Assembly (NCBI GenBank): GCA_965197395.1
Contig: OZ240205.1
Location: 248,001 to 312,000, forward strand
Direction: 5' to 3'
Source of the DNA: CAZYFH01 sp965197395
GTDB taxonomy: Bacteria; Acidobacteriota; Vicinamibacteria; Vicinamibacterales; UBA8438
Length of the DNA stretch: 64,000 nt
Position numbers and translations under genes: made by a program. Within the stretch, counting starts at the first letter, position 1. Each line of letters opens with the position of its first letter. Below are positions 42,371 through 52,063 of the stretch, piece after piece. A model generated the notes under the pieces. It did not search any database and was not told the DNA's origin. It saw nothing but the letters and a program-made list of their open reading frames with translations.

Positions 42371-43188
42371 GCCTGCCGCCCGCCCCCGCCAACGCGCCCG
42401 GCTTGAGCGTGTTCTTCCCCGCGTACAACGACGGCGGCACGATCGCCAGCATGGTCGTCGGCGCCGACCTCGCCGCGCGTCGGCTCACCGCCGACTACGA
42501 GATCATCGTCGTCAACGACGGCAGCACGGATGCGACCGCCGAGGTGCTCGACGACCTCGTGCGCGTCTATCCTCGCCTGCGCGTCGTCACGCATGCGGTG
42601 AACAGCGGTTATGGAGCCGCGCTCAGGACCGGATTCGCGAGCGCGACCAGACCCCTCGTCTTCTACACCGACGGCGACGCGCAATACGACCCCCGCGAGA
42701 TGGCCATCCTCTGGCACCGGCTCGAGGACGATATCGACGTCGTGAACGGCTACAAGATCAGCCGGTCCGACCCGTTGCACCGGATCGTGATCGGGCGCGT
42801 CTATCACCACGCGGTCAAGACCCTGTTCGGCCTGAGACTGCGTGACGTCGATTGCGACTTCCGGTTGTTGCGCCGCGCGGTGTTCGACCGAGTGGTGCTG
42901 GAAAAGAGCAGCGGTGTCATCTGCCTGGAGATGATGAAGAAGATCCAGGACGCGGGATGTCGAATCGTCGAGGTCCCGGTCCATCACCACCACCGCGCCT
43001 ACGGCACATCGCAGTTCTTCAACCTCCGGCGCATCGCGCGGACAGCCATGGACGTTCTCCGGCTGTGGGTCGCGCTGGTCGTTCGCGGGGAGCATCGCCG
43101 CGCGCGCCAATCCCCGGCGACGCCATCGACGACCGGCGGAGGAGACGCGCCGTCCGCTCGCCTCGCACCCGATGAGGAGCGCCGATGA
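42367..43188 (+). CDS. GT2 glycosyltransferase, DPM1/polyprenyl-phosphate sugar synthase-like
   Basis: This 273-aa GT-A enzyme reads LSVFFPAYNDGGTIASMVVG, IIVVNDGSTDATAEVLDDL, FYTDGDAQYDPREM and RDVDCDFRLLRRAVF. This pattern is close to dolichyl/polyprenyl-phosphate sugar synthases without C-terminal membrane helices. It may supply the lipid-linked sugar donors used by the GT-C enzymes in this window. It is coupled to both neighbours by 4-bp overlaps. Confidence 0.85.
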   Translation: MSLPPAPANAPGLSVFFPAYNDGGTIASMVVGADLAARRLTADYEIIVVNDGSTDATAEVLDDLVRVYPRLRVVTHAVNSGYGAALRTGFASATRPLVFYTDGDAQYDPREMAILWHRLEDDIDVVNGYKISRSDPLHRIVIGRVYHHAVKTLFGLRLRDVDCDFRLLRRAVFDRVVLEKSSGVICLEMMKKIQDAGCRIVEVPVHHHHRAYGTSQFFNLRRIARTAMDVLRLWVALVVRGEHRRARQSPATPSTTGGGDAPSARLAPDEERR

Positions 43189-44201
43189 GCGGAGGCTACG
43201 GGCGCTTCTATCAGGGGCGGGGCGTTCTGATCACGGGCGGCCTCGGCTTCATCGGCAGCAACCTCGCGCACCGGCTCGTAGCGCTCGACGCGGATGTGCT
43301 GCTGGTCGATTCACTCATTCCCGACTACGGCGGCAACCTCTTCAACATTGGGGACATCGCGGATCAGGTGACGGTCAACATTGCGGACGTGCGTGACGAG
43401 AGCTCGATGAACCAGCTGGTCCGCGACCGCGACGTGATCTTCAACCTCGCCGGTCAGGTCTCGCATCTCGACAGCATGCGCGACCCCTATACCGATCTCG
43501 AGATCAACTGCCGGAGCCAGCTCTCCATCCTCGAGGCGTGTCGCAAACACAACCCGGCGGTGAAGATCGTGTTCGCCGGCACCCGACAGGTCTACGGTCA
43601 TCCGGAATCGCTCCCGGTCACGGAGGCGCACCTCGTCCGGCCCGTCGACGTCAACGGCATCAACAAAGTCGCGGGCGAGTACTACCACCTGCTCTACAAC
43701 AACGTGTTCGGCGTCCGCGCCTGCTCGCTGCGACTGACCAACATCTACGGCCCGCGCCAGCTCGTCAAACACAGTCGGCAGGGGTTCATCGGCTGGTTCA
43801 TCCGCCTGGTGGTCGAGGACGGCCTCATCGAGATCTTCGGTGACGGGTCGCAGCTGCGAGATTTCGTCTATGTGGACGACGCCACGGAGGCGTTTCTCGA
43901 AGCCGGAGCGTGCGACGCGTGCAACGGCGAGGTCTACAACGTCGGCGGCGCGGAACCAATGAGCCTACGCGATCTCGTGACGGTCCTGATCGATGTCGCC
44001 GGAACGGGCCGCGTGACGTACGTACCCTGGCCGGCTGACAAGAAATCGATCGATGTCGGCAGCGTGTACATCGACTCGAGCAAGCTCTCGGCGGCAGTGT
44101 CGTGGCGCTCCACGATCACCCTCCGCGACGGCCTGGCGCGAACGGTCGGCTACTACCGTCAGCATCTCCCCCACTATCTGGACACCCACGCCGGGACATG
44201 A
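43185..44201 (+). CDS. NAD-dependent nucleotide-sugar epimerase/dehydratase with atypical active site
   Basis: This 338-aa extended SDR has an N-terminal GVLITGGLGFIGSNLAHRLV NAD site and RLTNIYGPRQLVKHSRQGF substrate region. At the usual YxxxK position the sequence is VDVNGINKVAGEYY, so Asn stands where the catalytic Tyr is normally found; Lys is kept. A neighbouring Tyr may take over, or the reaction may differ. It overlaps the aminotransferase gene and probably prepares its keto-sugar substrate. Confidence 0.82.
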   Translation: MSGGYGRFYQGRGVLITGGLGFIGSNLAHRLVALDADVLLVDSLIPDYGGNLFNIGDIADQVTVNIADVRDESSMNQLVRDRDVIFNLAGQVSHLDSMRDPYTDLEINCRSQLSILEACRKHNPAVKIVFAGTRQVYGHPESLPVTEAHLVRPVDVNGINKVAGEYYHLLYNNVFGVRACSLRLTNIYGPRQLVKHSRQGFIGWFIRLVVEDGLIEIFGDGSQLRDFVYVDDATEAFLEAGACDACNGEVYNVGGAEPMSLRDLVTVLIDVAGTGRVTYVPWPADKKSIDVGSVYIDSSKLSAAVSWRSTITLRDGLARTVGYYRQHLPHYLDTHAGT

Positions 44202-45304
44202 CGGCCCATCGCATCCCCTTCCTCGATCTTCGTGGAGATGCGGCCCCCGACGCGACGACCGCGGCCATCCGCCGCGTCGTTGAACGTGGCTGGTTCGTGC
44301 TCGGTCCAGAGGTGCAGGCGTTCGAGCGCGAGTTCGCGGAGGCGTCCGGGCTCGGCCACGCCGTCGGCACCGGCAACGGCACCGATGCGATCGCGTTGAT
44401 CTTGCGGGGTCTCGGGATCGGACGCGGCGACGAGGTGATCACGAGCCCGCTGTCGGCTGCCTTTACTGCCATCGCCGTCATGATGGTCGGCGCGCGCCCG
44501 GTGTTCGCGGATGTCGACACCGCACGCTTGACGCTCGATCCTGACGCGGTCGCCGCTCGCGTCGGCCCCCGCACCGCCGCCATCCTGCCCGTTCATCTGT
44601 ATGGTCAGCCGGCGGACATGCCGGCGCTGGTGCGTGTCGCCGAGCGGCACGGGCTCGTCGTCGTGGAGGATTGCTGCCAGGCGCATCTCGCCACGTGCGC
44701 GGGGCGTGCCGTCGGCTCGTTCGGCGTGGGCGCAGCGTTTAGCTTCTATCCCACGAAGAATCTCGGGGGCGTCGGCGACGGCGGAGCCGCATGCACCGGC
44801 GATGCGGCGCTGGCCGAACGGTTGCGCTGCCTTCGCAACGGTGGCCGAACCGGCACGGGCACCCACGCGGTCGCCGGCGTCAACTCCCGGTTGGACGAGA
44901 TTCAGGCAGCGGTGCTCCGCGCGCGCCTGACAGGCTTGGCGACGGCCACGTCACGCCGGCGTGCGCTGGCCGGAGCGTACCGCACGCGGTTGGTTGGAGG
45001 GCCGGTGACCGTTCCGCCGGAATGCGAGAGCGGCCACGTCTATCATCTGTTTCCCGTGACCTCGCCCGACCGTGATCAGCTGCGGCAACATCTCGTCTCG
45101 GCCGGCATCGAGACGCTCGTCCACTATCCCGTGCCCATCACGAAGCAGCCAGCCGTCGCGTCCGCGGCGCCGGCGCCCTGCCCGAACGCGGATGCCGTCT
45201 GCCGCTCGGTGCTCTCTCTCCCGCTCCACCCGCGGCTGTCCGAGCAAGACGCGCACGCCGTCGCCGACGCCGTACGGTCGTTTCGACCGGCCTCATCCGC
45301 GTAG
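44198..45304 (+). CDS. DegT/DnrJ/EryC1-family sugar aminotransferase
   Basis: This 368-aa PLP enzyme starts at ATG 44198 (MTAHRIPFLDLRG), overlapping the epimerase stop. The frame upstream to 44102 is antisense-like. Motifs are GTGNGTDAIALILRGLGIG, ILPVHLYGQPADM, VVEDCCQAHLA and the PLP Lys in SFYPTKNLGGVGDGG. It transfers an amino group to a keto-sugar nucleotide, probably the product of the gene before it. It ends the four-gene set and overlaps the convergent gene by 12 bp. Confidence 0.93.
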   Translation: MTAHRIPFLDLRGDAAPDATTAAIRRVVERGWFVLGPEVQAFEREFAEASGLGHAVGTGNGTDAIALILRGLGIGRGDEVITSPLSAAFTAIAVMMVGARPVFADVDTARLTLDPDAVAARVGPRTAAILPVHLYGQPADMPALVRVAERHGLVVVEDCCQAHLATCAGRAVGSFGVGAAFSFYPTKNLGGVGDGGAACTGDAALAERLRCLRNGGRTGTGTHAVAGVNSRLDEIQAAVLRARLTGLATATSRRRALAGAYRTRLVGGPVTVPPECESGHVYHLFPVTSPDRDQLRQHLVSAGIETLVHYPVPITKQPAVASAAPAPCPNADAVCRSVLSLPLHPRLSEQDAHAVADAVRSFRPASSA

Positions 45305-46760
45305 GAGGCCGGTCCACCCCTCGCCCGGCGCAGCCTCGCCGATCCGACGCATCAGGGAGCGCAGCAGGCCGAGCGTGCATCCGAACGCGACCAACGAGAG
45401 CAGCGACACGACGGTGGGGCTGGCGAGCGGCCCGCCCACGCGTTGATCGCCATCACCGCTCGGAGGAGCGCGTCGGGATCGCGATACGCCGCCAGGTCCT
45501 TGACCGATGCGAGAAGCGCGCCGGCGTGCTCATACGGTTCCAGCGCCCACTCAGGTGGGATGAGCGTTGGGCTGCCCAGGCCGTAGGTCGAGAACTCGGC
45601 GACGGCCTGCAGGACCACCAGTGCACCCCACCATGGGCGGAGCCGTGCGTCCGCCGCCACGAACGGGATGAGCAGCACTGTTGCGCCATAGCTGTGGTTG
45701 ATGTGCGCCCGCACCCCGAACTGGGACATGACGAGTGAGCCAAGCGCAATGAGGAGCAACGCGACGGTGGCGCGCGGGAGGACGAGGGAGGGATGTGGGA
45801 GTCGGGCGCGGACAGACGCCAGCCACCCGCTCCCGTCATCGTCACCGGGGGACACGGCCGACACGCGAAGGGAGAACGCCAGCAAGACGGCGCCGCACGC
45901 GACCCCGGCCACCAGGCTCCACACGACGACCCACACCTGGCCTGGCCGCAGATCGATGACCTCTCCGGCCTGTCCGGTCGTCTGCATCACGACGAAGGAG
46001 GCAAACCGCCAGATGTTTGGACCGCCGTTCGACAGGTTGGGCATCGTGGACAGGCCCGAGGCTAGGTTGTGATAGAGCGCCAGCGGTCCCGCCCCCCCCA
46101 ACCAGAGCCCGCGGCGACGGCCAGCAACGTCCCACCAAGTCCGCCAAGAAACGCGAGCAGTGGTCGCCCGCGACCCCGCACTTGCTCGACGGCGAGGAAG
46201 ACGACGAGCGGTCCGGCGAGGTGCAGCAGGCCCTGGAGCTTGAACATCGCGCTGCACGTGAGCAGGACACCGGCGGTCGCCCACGCGGTATCGGACTTCG
46301 CGATTCGTTGGAGCGCCAGCACCGCCAACAGGCCCGGAAACAAGTACGCCCCCTCCCAATAGCCTTGATAGGCGCCGTGGAGGATGACCCACGGGTTGAG
46401 CCAGTAAAGCCAGGTCACGAGCGCACGGTCGCTGAGTCGAACGACGCGCAGCAAGCCGAACAGAACGGCCGCATCGAAGAGAATGACCGCGGATTTATAC
46501 GGCGCCCACCAGAACCGCGGGATCGCCTCACCCAGATCGGCTGCGACGCCGAACATCGCATACGAGAGCACGCCGTAGTTGATGTCGAGCCCGCGAGCGA
46601 GGCCTAGCGCTTGAACATCGAATCCCCAGTCGAGAATCATCTGGAAGACGTCGGCGACACCGTTGAACAGGAGGGCCGGGAGGCGCAGCGCCAGTCCGAC
46701 CGCGAATAGCGTGACCACACGGGGCACGTCTGCTCGGTGTCGGCTGTGGAGCACTCGCAT
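45293..46760 (-). pseudogene. GT-C-like membrane protein with two frameshifts
   Basis: The protein starts at ATG 46760 (MRVLHSRHRADVPRVVTLFA) with many helices. At a G8 run (C8 on plus, 46092-46099) the frame changes from AVAAGSGWGGRDRW to GGAGPLALYHNLASGLS. Near 45433 it must change again: the expected last helix (SPTVVSLLSLVAFGCTLGLL) lies in a third frame that ends at TGA 45295-45293. Joined, it is about 490 aa. It is either a decayed gene, a phase-variable gene (G8 only), or affected by sequence errors. Confidence 0.7.
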
Positions 46761-46808
46761 GGAGTACAGGGTAGAGCACGGCGACGCCTCGGGTGCGCTG
46801 CGCGCGAT

Positions 46809-48338
46809 TCATCGGCTCAGCCGACGGCGCAACGCCATGCCGACGGCCAACGCGAGCGCGGCCGGGACGACACCCATCACGACGGCGCTCGGGGCCGAGA
46901 CGGCGCCGAGGTGGAACAGATACAGCCACCAGAAATCCAGGCTGTACGCGAACTGCTGCGAGAAATCGCGCCGCGACTCGTCACCGATCGGCTCGATGAC
47001 GGGCCGCGAGTCGATGCCGAGCAGGTACCGAGCATTCGCGGGGACGGCGCGCCAGGACGCCTTCGTGTTCAGGACCAGCGGGGTCGCGGGCCACGAGTAC
47101 CGGCTCATGGTGATCGAATAGCCCGGCGTTCGTCGCGCATAGGCATTCTGCACCTTCGAGTAATCGACGAGCACACCGGGGAGCTGCACAAGAACGCTGA
47201 GCGCAAAGGCGACCGGGAGCCATCGAGCCACACGCGGTGGACTGGCGCGCGAGAGACACGCGACGAGCGGCAGGATCAGATACGGGAGCACCGGTACCAG
47301 ATACCGCGGGCCGTAGCTCTCGCCCCCGTCCCACTGATGCATGCGCGCGATCACGAGGAGCAGTACGGTCACCTGGCCGCTGAAGAGCAGTGCGGTGGAT
47401 CGGTCGCGGCGAAACAACACGACCATCGCGGCCAACCCAGGGACAGTCAACGGCGCGTAGAGCAGAAGCGAGCGTCCGGGACTGGCCAGCAGACCGTGCA
47501 ATCCGACGAGTATCGGCGTATCGAAGCGGACGTTGGGATCGCGCAGGAGGCCGGTGTCGAACGGGTGGCCAAATCGCGCGGCGTTGTATGACATCCACGT
47601 CGCAACGCCGATCGCCACCGGGACGCTGAAGACGACGAGACGGCGCAACAGCTCACCCCGTGTGTTCCGCGATTCAGCGGTGATCCACACCGCGAGCGGC
47701 ACCGCCATGATGGCCATCTCGTGCCGGGTGAGCAGCGCGCACGCGAGCGCCGTGCCCCCGAGGGCGACGGGCCAGAGCGATGATGAACGAACCCCACGCC
47801 ACGTCAGATACGTGGCCCAGAGCAGGCAGGCGGTCGCCAGTGGCGCGTTGAACCCGAACTTCGAGTAGGGCCAGAGCGTCGTTCCGAATGCCAGCGCGAA
47901 CGCCACCATGAGCGCAGCGTTGGTACTGCCGCTCAGCCGCCACGCGAACAGGAACGCTGCGGGGGCGCACAAGGCTGCAGCCACCGCGCTCCCCGTGACA
48001 ACCGCGGCTTTGTCCAGGGTCTCTGGCTTGCCCAGCGTGAGCCCGAACGCCGACCGGACCGCGCGGGAGAGAGCATAGAACGGAATACCAAACAGCGGGT
48101 GCGCGAGCCCGACGGGCGCATAGTACCGACCGTCGACGCCCCGTTCGGCCTCGGTATCCAGCACGTTGTAGGACATGGCGACCGTCCCGTGCTGGACGAG
48201 GTTCTTGGTGACCTCGTAGCTCGCCACGTCGGTCGCGTAGCTGCCACCCGTCGTGGTGACATAGACGCACAGCACGATCGCGAACACGGCGAGCGCCACG
48301 CGACGCGCGACTCGGTCGGCCGGATCTCGTGGAACCAC
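46809..48338 (-). CDS. Multi-pass membrane glycosyltransferase-like protein (GT-C paralogue 3)
   Basis: This 509-aa membrane protein starts at GTG 48338. Blocks shared with the gene at 49816 include TTGGSYATDVASYEVTKNLV, GVDGRYYAPVGLAHPLFGIP, the WPYSKFGFNAPLAT helix, and FSQQFAYSLDFWWLYLFHLG. The acidic loop 1 with Asp/Glu fits the GT-C fold. It overlaps the upstream GT2 gene by 1 bp. It is probably a polyprenyl-linked sugar transferase at the periplasmic face. Confidence 0.65.
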   Translation of the reverse strand: MVPRDPADRVARRVALAVFAIVLCVYVTTTGGSYATDVASYEVTKNLVQHGTVAMSYNVLDTEAERGVDGRYYAPVGLAHPLFGIPFYALSRAVRSAFGLTLGKPETLDKAAVVTGSAVAAALCAPAAFLFAWRLSGSTNAALMVAFALAFGTTLWPYSKFGFNAPLATACLLWATYLTWRGVRSSSLWPVALGGTALACALLTRHEMAIMAVPLAVWITAESRNTRGELLRRLVVFSVPVAIGVATWMSYNAARFGHPFDTGLLRDPNVRFDTPILVGLHGLLASPGRSLLLYAPLTVPGLAAMVVLFRRDRSTALLFSGQVTVLLLVIARMHQWDGGESYGPRYLVPVLPYLILPLVACLSRASPPRVARWLPVAFALSVLVQLPGVLVDYSKVQNAYARRTPGYSITMSRYSWPATPLVLNTKASWRAVPANARYLLGIDSRPVIEPIGDESRRDFSQQFAYSLDFWWLYLFHLGAVSAPSAVVMGVVPAALALAVGMALRRRLSR

Positions 48339-49105
48339 TAGATCTGCTTCGACGACCGGCGGCGCGCGAGCGCCGGATCGAGGGTGGGATCACCAAACAG
48401 CCAGCTGCGAACGCGCGCCCGGGGAATAAAGAGGGTCATCCGTACGCCGAGACGAAACGCCACCCAGCGGTTACCGCACACCATGCTCTGGCCGACACGC
48501 TGCTTGTAGTTCACGGGGATCTGGATCAGGTGCGTGCCGCTCACGATCCACAGCAGCATCATCTCCGGTCCGAAGTGGGACCCGCCGACCGTGAGGGTGG
48601 GTTGGATGCGCTGGAGCGCGGCGCGGTGCGCCAGTCGCATCGTGCAGCCGACGTCCGTCAGCTCGACGGTGTTGAAGAGGAACTCCATGTACTTGGCCAC
48701 GAGCCAGTTGCCCCACTTCATCCAGAAACCCATGTTGGCACCCGTCCAGATGAGCTCCCGGGTCGTGCGGGTCCCAAGCACGACCTCGAAGTCCGCGGAA
48801 TACGCGAGCAGCTTGAGAATGTCGGCGGGCTCGAACGATCCGTCCGGCTCGGCGAGGACCACGAGGTCGCCAGTCGTTTCGCTCAGCGCGGCACGGCACG
48901 ACCACCCATAGCCCTGACGCGCCTCGAAGACCTCTTTCGCGCGTGTCAGGGCGACCTCGGCCGAGGTCCCCTCGGCGGCGTTGTTGTTGCAAACCACCAC
49001 CTCGTCGACCACACCCGTCTCGAAGAACCCATCGATGCACGTACGGATCGATTCCCGTTCGTTGTACGTCGGCAGGGCCACGGAGACGGTCTGCCCTCTC
49101 CACAT
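48338..49105 (-). CDS. GT2-family glycosyltransferase, polyprenyl-phosphate type
   Basis: This 255-aa enzyme has VSVALPTYNERESIRTCIDG, VVCNNNAAEGTSAEVA, LVVLAEPDGSFEPADI and LTDVGCTMRLAHRAAL, the DPM1-like layout. It lies between the two similar GT-C genes at 46809 and 49816, and may make their lipid-linked donor. The ATG at 49105 is 10 bp after the methyltransferase stop. Its sugar is unknown. Confidence 0.83.
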   Translation of the reverse strand: MWRGQTVSVALPTYNERESIRTCIDGFFETGVVDEVVVCNNNAAEGTSAEVALTRAKEVFEARQGYGWSCRAALSETTGDLVVLAEPDGSFEPADILKLLAYSADFEVVLGTRTTRELIWTGANMGFWMKWGNWLVAKYMEFLFNTVELTDVGCTMRLAHRAALQRIQPTLTVGGSHFGPEMMLLWIVSGTHLIQIPVNYKQRVGQSMVCGNRWVAFRLGVRMTLFIPRARVRSWLFGDPTLDPALARRRSSKQI

Positions 49106-49115
49106 GGCAGACAGC

Positions 49116-49814
49116 CTACCCTACGGATGGGGCATCGACCTCTCGTTGCTCGGCTCCGCCGCGGCGTGCCACCACCAGCATCTGCTTCGCGAGCGGGCGA
49201 ATGGGGCTCCACAAATAGAGGTTGACGAGCCAACCCCACTGCGGCAGTCGGCTCTTGAGCGTGAGCGGCATGAACCGCGGCGTCACCGTCTCGATGTCAA
49301 AGCCGGCGGCGGCGACGCAGTCCGCCAGCGCGACGTCGGTGAAGACCGTCCTGTGCGTGTAGTCGTCGAAGTACTGCCGCGGGCACAATCGGAAGTTGGG
49401 CTGCACCAAGATGAGCCGGCCACCAGGCACGAGCACGCGCCTGATCTCCGCGAGCGTGCCTCGAACGTCATCGTGGGTGAGATGCTCGAGCAGGTTGCTG
49501 GCGAACACCACGTCGAGGCTGGCCGGATCGAATCCGCTGAGCCGGCGGCAGTCGCCCACACGCGCGCTGACGTCGGACGCAGCATGCCGCACGAAGTCGG
49601 GATAGACGTCGATCGCGTGCTTGTGGGCGCCGTCGATGTGGTTGATGAAGGAGCAATAGCCGGCACCGATGTCGAGGACCGTCGCGTCGCTGGCCACGTA
49701 GCGCTGGAGATGGCGGCAGATCACCCGCCAGACGCGGTCGCGGCCGGCGTGATATCGGAGGCGGGTCCGATAGTAGCCGCCCGACGAGTCGGGAGACGGG
49801 GTCCCGGCACTCAC
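49116..49814 (-). CDS. SAM-dependent methyltransferase
   Basis: This 232-aa class I methyltransferase starts at GTG 49814. Motif I is ATVLDIGAGYCSFINHIDGA, followed by VVFASNLLEHLTHDDV and GGRLILVQPNFRLCPRQYFD. The family resembles methyltransferases beside GT2/GT-C genes in glycan clusters. It abuts the GT-C gene upstream (1 bp). Substrate is not known. Confidence 0.83.
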   Translation of the reverse strand: MSAGTPSPDSSGGYYRTRLRYHAGRDRVWRVICRHLQRYVASDATVLDIGAGYCSFINHIDGAHKHAIDVYPDFVRHAASDVSARVGDCRRLSGFDPASLDVVFASNLLEHLTHDDVRGTLAEIRRVLVPGGRLILVQPNFRLCPRQYFDDYTHRTVFTDVALADCVAAAGFDIETVTPRFMPLTLKSRLPQWGWLVNLYLWSPIRPLAKQMLVVARRGGAEQREVDAPSVG

Positions 49815-49815
49815 G

Positions 49816-51354
49816 TCAGCCCCCTAGAAACCCGCGGAGCTTGACCAGGCAGAGCGCGCTTGCCACGAGGGGCAGGCCGCCCAGGAGGAGCGCCGCGGCT
49901 GCCGGCACGACTCCCAGATAGAAGAGATACATCCACCAAAAGTCGAGACTGAAGGCGAACTGCTCGGAGAAATCGCGCGCAAGACCTTCCGCCGGACGTG
50001 GTCGAGGGGGGGCCTCAAGACCGATCAGGTAGCGTCCATTCCGCGGCACCGCGCGGAGCGCCGCGGACGCATTGACCGCCAGGGCGCTCGACCCCACGTC
50101 CCACCGGCGGGCCTCGAGCGTCCGCCCGCCCCTTTTTAGCGTGGAGCCGACCTTGGCGAAGTCGACGAGCACGCCAGGGGCCTGCACGGCCAGGCTCAGG
50201 GTCACCCCCGCAAGGAGCAGGCGACGTCGCGTCGCGGTCATCGATTGGCGCAGCCACCCGGCGACGGGCACACACAGCAACGGCACGGCCGGCAGCAGAT
50301 ATCGGGGGCCGTACGACCGGTCGGCGTCCCAGTGTTGAAGCGTGGCGTAGAACGCGAAGAGCACGACCGCCACCCCACCGAGCAGTGCGACGGTGTGGCG
50401 ATCGGTCCGCCACAGTCCGACCATTGCGGCGACCCCGACCACCGCGAGCGGCGAGTACACGAACACCGACCCGCCAGGGCTGATCAAGAGCCCCAAGGCC
50501 CCATCCCAGATCGACCCGAAGCCAGCCGTCTCGTCGCGCAGGTATCCCGTGTCGAGCACGTTGCCGAACCGCGCGATGTTGTAGGCGGCGGTGGCAAGCA
50601 CCGCCGCCAGCACCGGCACGCCAACCGCCACGGCGTGCCGGGCCGCCACCCTCCAGCGCGGCGAGTTCTCCAGGGCGATCCACGCCATCACGGGCAGCAC
50701 CGCCAGCGCCAGCTCGTGTCTGACGAGCAACGCGCAGCCAAGCGCCACGCCGCCACCGACCAGGGGGCCCCATCGCTCGCGCCGGACGCCACGCCAGGAG
50801 AGATAGACGCCGCTGACCACGCACAGCGTGGCCAAGGGTGCGTTGAAGCCGAACTTGGAATACGGCCAGAGCAGCGTGGCGAACCCGGTCGCCAGCGCGG
50901 TCAGCACAGCAGCTCTGAGATCGCCGACGAGCGCCCAGGCGAACCAGAACGTGACGAACACGATCCCCGCCGTCGCCACGGCGCTGCCCACGACGACCGC
51001 CGCCTTCCGCAAGGCCTCGTCCTTGCCGACCTCCAGACCGATCCCCTCGACTGCCCGCCCTGCAACGTAGAACGGAACGCTGTACAACGCATGACCGATC
51101 CCGTACGGCGCGTAGTACCGGCCATCCACGCCACGATGGGCGTTCATCTCATACAAGTTGTAGGACATGGCAACGGTCCCACGTTCGACGATTCCCTTGG
51201 TCACCTCGTAGGTCATGATATCGGTGGCCATGCTGCCGCCAGTGGTCGTGAGGTAGACCCCGAGGCTGAGAACGTACACGAGCCATCCGGCATGACGGAC
51301 CGCGGCCGTCGAGGACGGGGGCTGCCGGGCGGGCTGAACGGAGGCGTGCGCCAC
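49816..51354 (-). CDS. Multi-pass membrane glycosyltransferase-like protein (GT-C paralogue 4)
   Basis: This 512-aa membrane protein starts at GTG 51354 and is a clear paralogue of 46809-48338: TTGGSMATDIMTYEVTKGIV, GVDGRYYAPYGIGHALYSVP, LWPYSKFGFNAPLATLCVVS and FSEQFAFSLDFWWMYLFYLG. The whole block (GT-C, methyltransferase, GT2, GT-C) looks like a duplication with insertion. It sits 8 bp downstream of gmhB. Sugar donor and acceptor are unknown. Confidence 0.65.
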   Translation of the reverse strand: MAHASVQPARQPPSSTAAVRHAGWLVYVLSLGVYLTTTGGSMATDIMTYEVTKGIVERGTVAMSYNLYEMNAHRGVDGRYYAPYGIGHALYSVPFYVAGRAVEGIGLEVGKDEALRKAAVVVGSAVATAGIVFVTFWFAWALVGDLRAAVLTALATGFATLLWPYSKFGFNAPLATLCVVSGVYLSWRGVRRERWGPLVGGGVALGCALLVRHELALAVLPVMAWIALENSPRWRVAARHAVAVGVPVLAAVLATAAYNIARFGNVLDTGYLRDETAGFGSIWDGALGLLISPGGSVFVYSPLAVVGVAAMVGLWRTDRHTVALLGGVAVVLFAFYATLQHWDADRSYGPRYLLPAVPLLCVPVAGWLRQSMTATRRRLLLAGVTLSLAVQAPGVLVDFAKVGSTLKRGGRTLEARRWDVGSSALAVNASAALRAVPRNGRYLIGLEAPPRPRPAEGLARDFSEQFAFSLDFWWMYLFYLGVVPAAAALLLGGLPLVASALCLVKLRGFLGG

Positions 51355-51362
51355 GTATCGTG

Positions 51363-51977
51363 TCAGGGACCCGCCGATCCCATACCGTCGATGGATGCCG
51401 TCGTGCCGGGGCGCGGAAGCTCACGCACGATCCAACTGGCGGCTTCCATGAGATTGGCGACCACCGCATCCGCGGCGAGCCCGTCGCGCGGCACGGCGAG
51501 CTGACCGGCGCCGTAACCCGTTTTTACCAGCAGCGCCCGCACCGACACCGCCCGCCCCAGCGCGATGTCGCTCCACTTGTCGCCGACGACGACGGACCGA
51601 CTCAGATCGAGGTCGAGCTCCACGGTCGCCCGCTGCACCAGACCGGGGCGAGGCTTGCGGCAGTCACAGTCGCGGCGATACGCCTCGAGCGGCGCATTCG
51701 GCTCGTGCGGGCAGTAATAGTGGCCGTCGAGCCGTTCCCCGATCGCCTCGAGTCGTGCCTGGATGAACTGGCGGGTTTCGTCGACGAATGCCTCCCGGAC
51801 CATGCCGCGGGCGACACCCGCCTGGTTGGTCACGACGACGACGGCGTAGCCGGCGCGCCGAAGCAGCCTGATTGCGTCAAGGCTCCAGGGAAAGAGGCGC
51901 AGACGCTCGATCCGATCGAGATACCCGACGTCCTCGTTGAGCGTCCCGTCCCGATCGACGAAGACGGCCGGCATCAT
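51363..51977 (-). CDS. gmhB: D-glycero-D-manno-heptose 1,7-bisphosphate phosphatase-like
   Basis: This HAD phosphatase of about 204 aa begins MMPAVFVDRDGTLNEDVGYL (catalytic DRDGT) and is preceded by GGAGAGAG; a GTG at 52007 would add ten residues. The zinc knuckle YYCPHEPNAPL...CDCRKPRPG is the GmhB hallmark, and VVGDKWSDIALG is motif IV. It removes the C7 phosphate between the two HldE reactions. It heads the leftward GT-C block. A GDP-heptose-type GmhB is possible, since anomer preference cannot be read here. Confidence 0.88.
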   Translation of the reverse strand: MMPAVFVDRDGTLNEDVGYLDRIERLRLFPWSLDAIRLLRRAGYAVVVVTNQAGVARGMVREAFVDETRQFIQARLEAIGERLDGHYYCPHEPNAPLEAYRRDCDCRKPRPGLVQRATVELDLDLSRSVVVGDKWSDIALGRAVSVRALLVKTGYGAGQLAVPRDGLAADAVVANLMEAASWIVRELPRPGTTASIDGMGSAGP

Positions 51978-52063
51978 CGACTCTCTCTCCATAACGTAGA
52001 CGCGCACACCACCAGGACGGGGTCGAAGACAGGAACCCGGTAACGCGGCTGCGCGTAAAAGAT

